IMG/VR virus record: IMGVR_UViG_3300032665_000114
Span: 1-34,953 of that record
Length of the DNA: 34,953 bases
Strand: one strand, 5' to 3'
Origin: a virus
Below the pieces are notes generated by a model that was not told where the DNA came from, searched no databases, and saw only the letters and a list, made by a program, of their open reading frames with translations. Below are positions 34,464-34,953 of this stretch, in pieces. The first letter of the stretch is position 1. Each line of letters opens with the position of its first letter. Made by a program: the position numbers and the translations under genes.

Positions 34464-34953
34464 ATGTCTTACGTCACTTCAATTGACGGCTTTGATTTTC
34501 CCCATGACGCCATTTCGGCCAAGAATAAGGATACGCTGATTCGTCGCACGATTAAGCATATCATGAACAACGAAACGTCGTCGGCTGTTGTTGCTAAGCT
34601 CCGCGGGGAAGCCGTCAAGGCTCTCGGCGAAAATGCCAGCGAGGAAGCGAAAGAAGCCGCCTGGGAGTCGGTCAAGTTTGACAAGACCAATCCTGACCAT
34701 CTCGCTTTGAAGAAAGAAGAGCAAGGCAAGCGCGCGCAAACTATCCTCCATGGCGAAATCGGCGAGTCTACTCGCGCGCCGAGCCAGACGCCGCTTGAGG
34801 CCGAGATTGCCCGCATTGTCCGCGACCGCGTGATTGCGGTCCTGGTCGGCAAGGGGATACTTGACAAGGGCCGCAAGCTGCCTAAGCCGGAGCAGACCTT
34901 CGCGACGAACAAAGGCGTTCGGACTTTCGGGGACATGTGCGAGGGGTATTACA
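34464..34953 (+). CDS. Unknown rightward gene (3' partial)
   Basis: 163 codons to the right edge without a stop; ribosome site AAGGA eight or nine bases before ATG. Begins MSYVTSIDGFDFPHDAISAK; then IRRTIKHIMNNETSSAVVAK, KALGENASEEAKEAAWESVK, and an end with EAEIARIVRDRVIAVLVGKG followed by TNKGVRTFGDMCEGYY. It is helical, Lys/Glu/Ala-rich and resembles no family I can name. It is driven by a strong promoter and is probably the first gene of a rightward early or middle unit. Confidence 0.75.
   Translation, partial: MSYVTSIDGFDFPHDAISAKNKDTLIRRTIKHIMNNETSSAVVAKLRGEAVKALGENASEEAKEAAWESVKFDKTNPDHLALKKEEQGKRAQTILHGEIGESTRAPSQTPLEAEIARIVRDRVIAVLVGKGILDKGRKLPKPEQTFATNKGVRTFGDMCEGYY

Noticed and set aside
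1-34953. CRISPR array, tRNA or rRNA genes, insertion sequences, reverse transcriptase/diversity-generating element, integrase
   Set aside because: No repeat-spacer pattern, no transposase, reverse transcriptase or integrase motifs, and no cloverleaf recognised by eye; a covariance-model search would be needed to exclude a tRNA.

Overview
The window is a piece of a tailed-phage (podovirus-like) genome or a closely related prophage. Neither end is a natural boundary: the first gene enters from the left and the last runs off the right edge. The virion genes resemble the P22-type tail and ejection set. The host is probably an alphaproteobacterium (Hyphomicrobiales-like), judged from the secreted CCG-motif protein, the DUF1937 protein, the PhoB-type winged-helix protein and the GC-rich codon use. 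That host call is an inference. Terminase, portal, capsid, lysis and integrase genes are not in the window.

Layout. (1) 1-10166, rightward virion operon: P22 gp4-like head/tail adaptor, a small structural protein, P22 gp10-like tail hub, a small tail-region protein, a sulfotransferase-like/GNAT fusion, and four alanine/glycine/proline-rich proteins that look like DNA-ejection proteins. (2) 10163-33821, a long leftward block of about 55 tightly packed genes, most joined by ATGA or TGATG stop/start overlaps. It starts (right end) with many small unknown and zinc-ribbon proteins. It continues with a HIRAN-like protein and a UvrD-like helicase, a PD-(D/E)XK nuclease, a TatA-like protein between two proteins with twin-arginine signals, a Sak4-like RecA-fold ATPase, and a ParB/DNA-methyltransferase fusion. 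It then carries a uracil-DNA glycosylase/3'-5' exonuclease fusion, a family A DNA polymerase, a DUF3987-like ATPase, a winged-helix regulator, a secreted protein and an HNH nuclease, and ends in three small genes that meet the virion operon tail to tail. (3) 33822-34463, a non-coding divergent control region with an AT tract, a dispersed palindrome and a strong sigma70-type promoter. (4) 34464 to the end, an unknown rightward gene.

The leftward block is the replication, recombination and host-takeover region. At least ten real genes there are shorter than about 60 codons; I located them by their ribosome binding sites and overlapping start/stop codons. The most unusual points are: a phage TatA-like gene flanked by two twin-arginine-signal proteins; a family A polymerase whose 3'-5' exonuclease domain is divided between two genes that are separated by two others; a sulfotransferase-like/GNAT fusion inside the tail genes; a shared acidic -LDF C-terminus on several unrelated proteins; and a palindrome (GTTTGAYSGTCAAAC) repeated at three operon boundaries.
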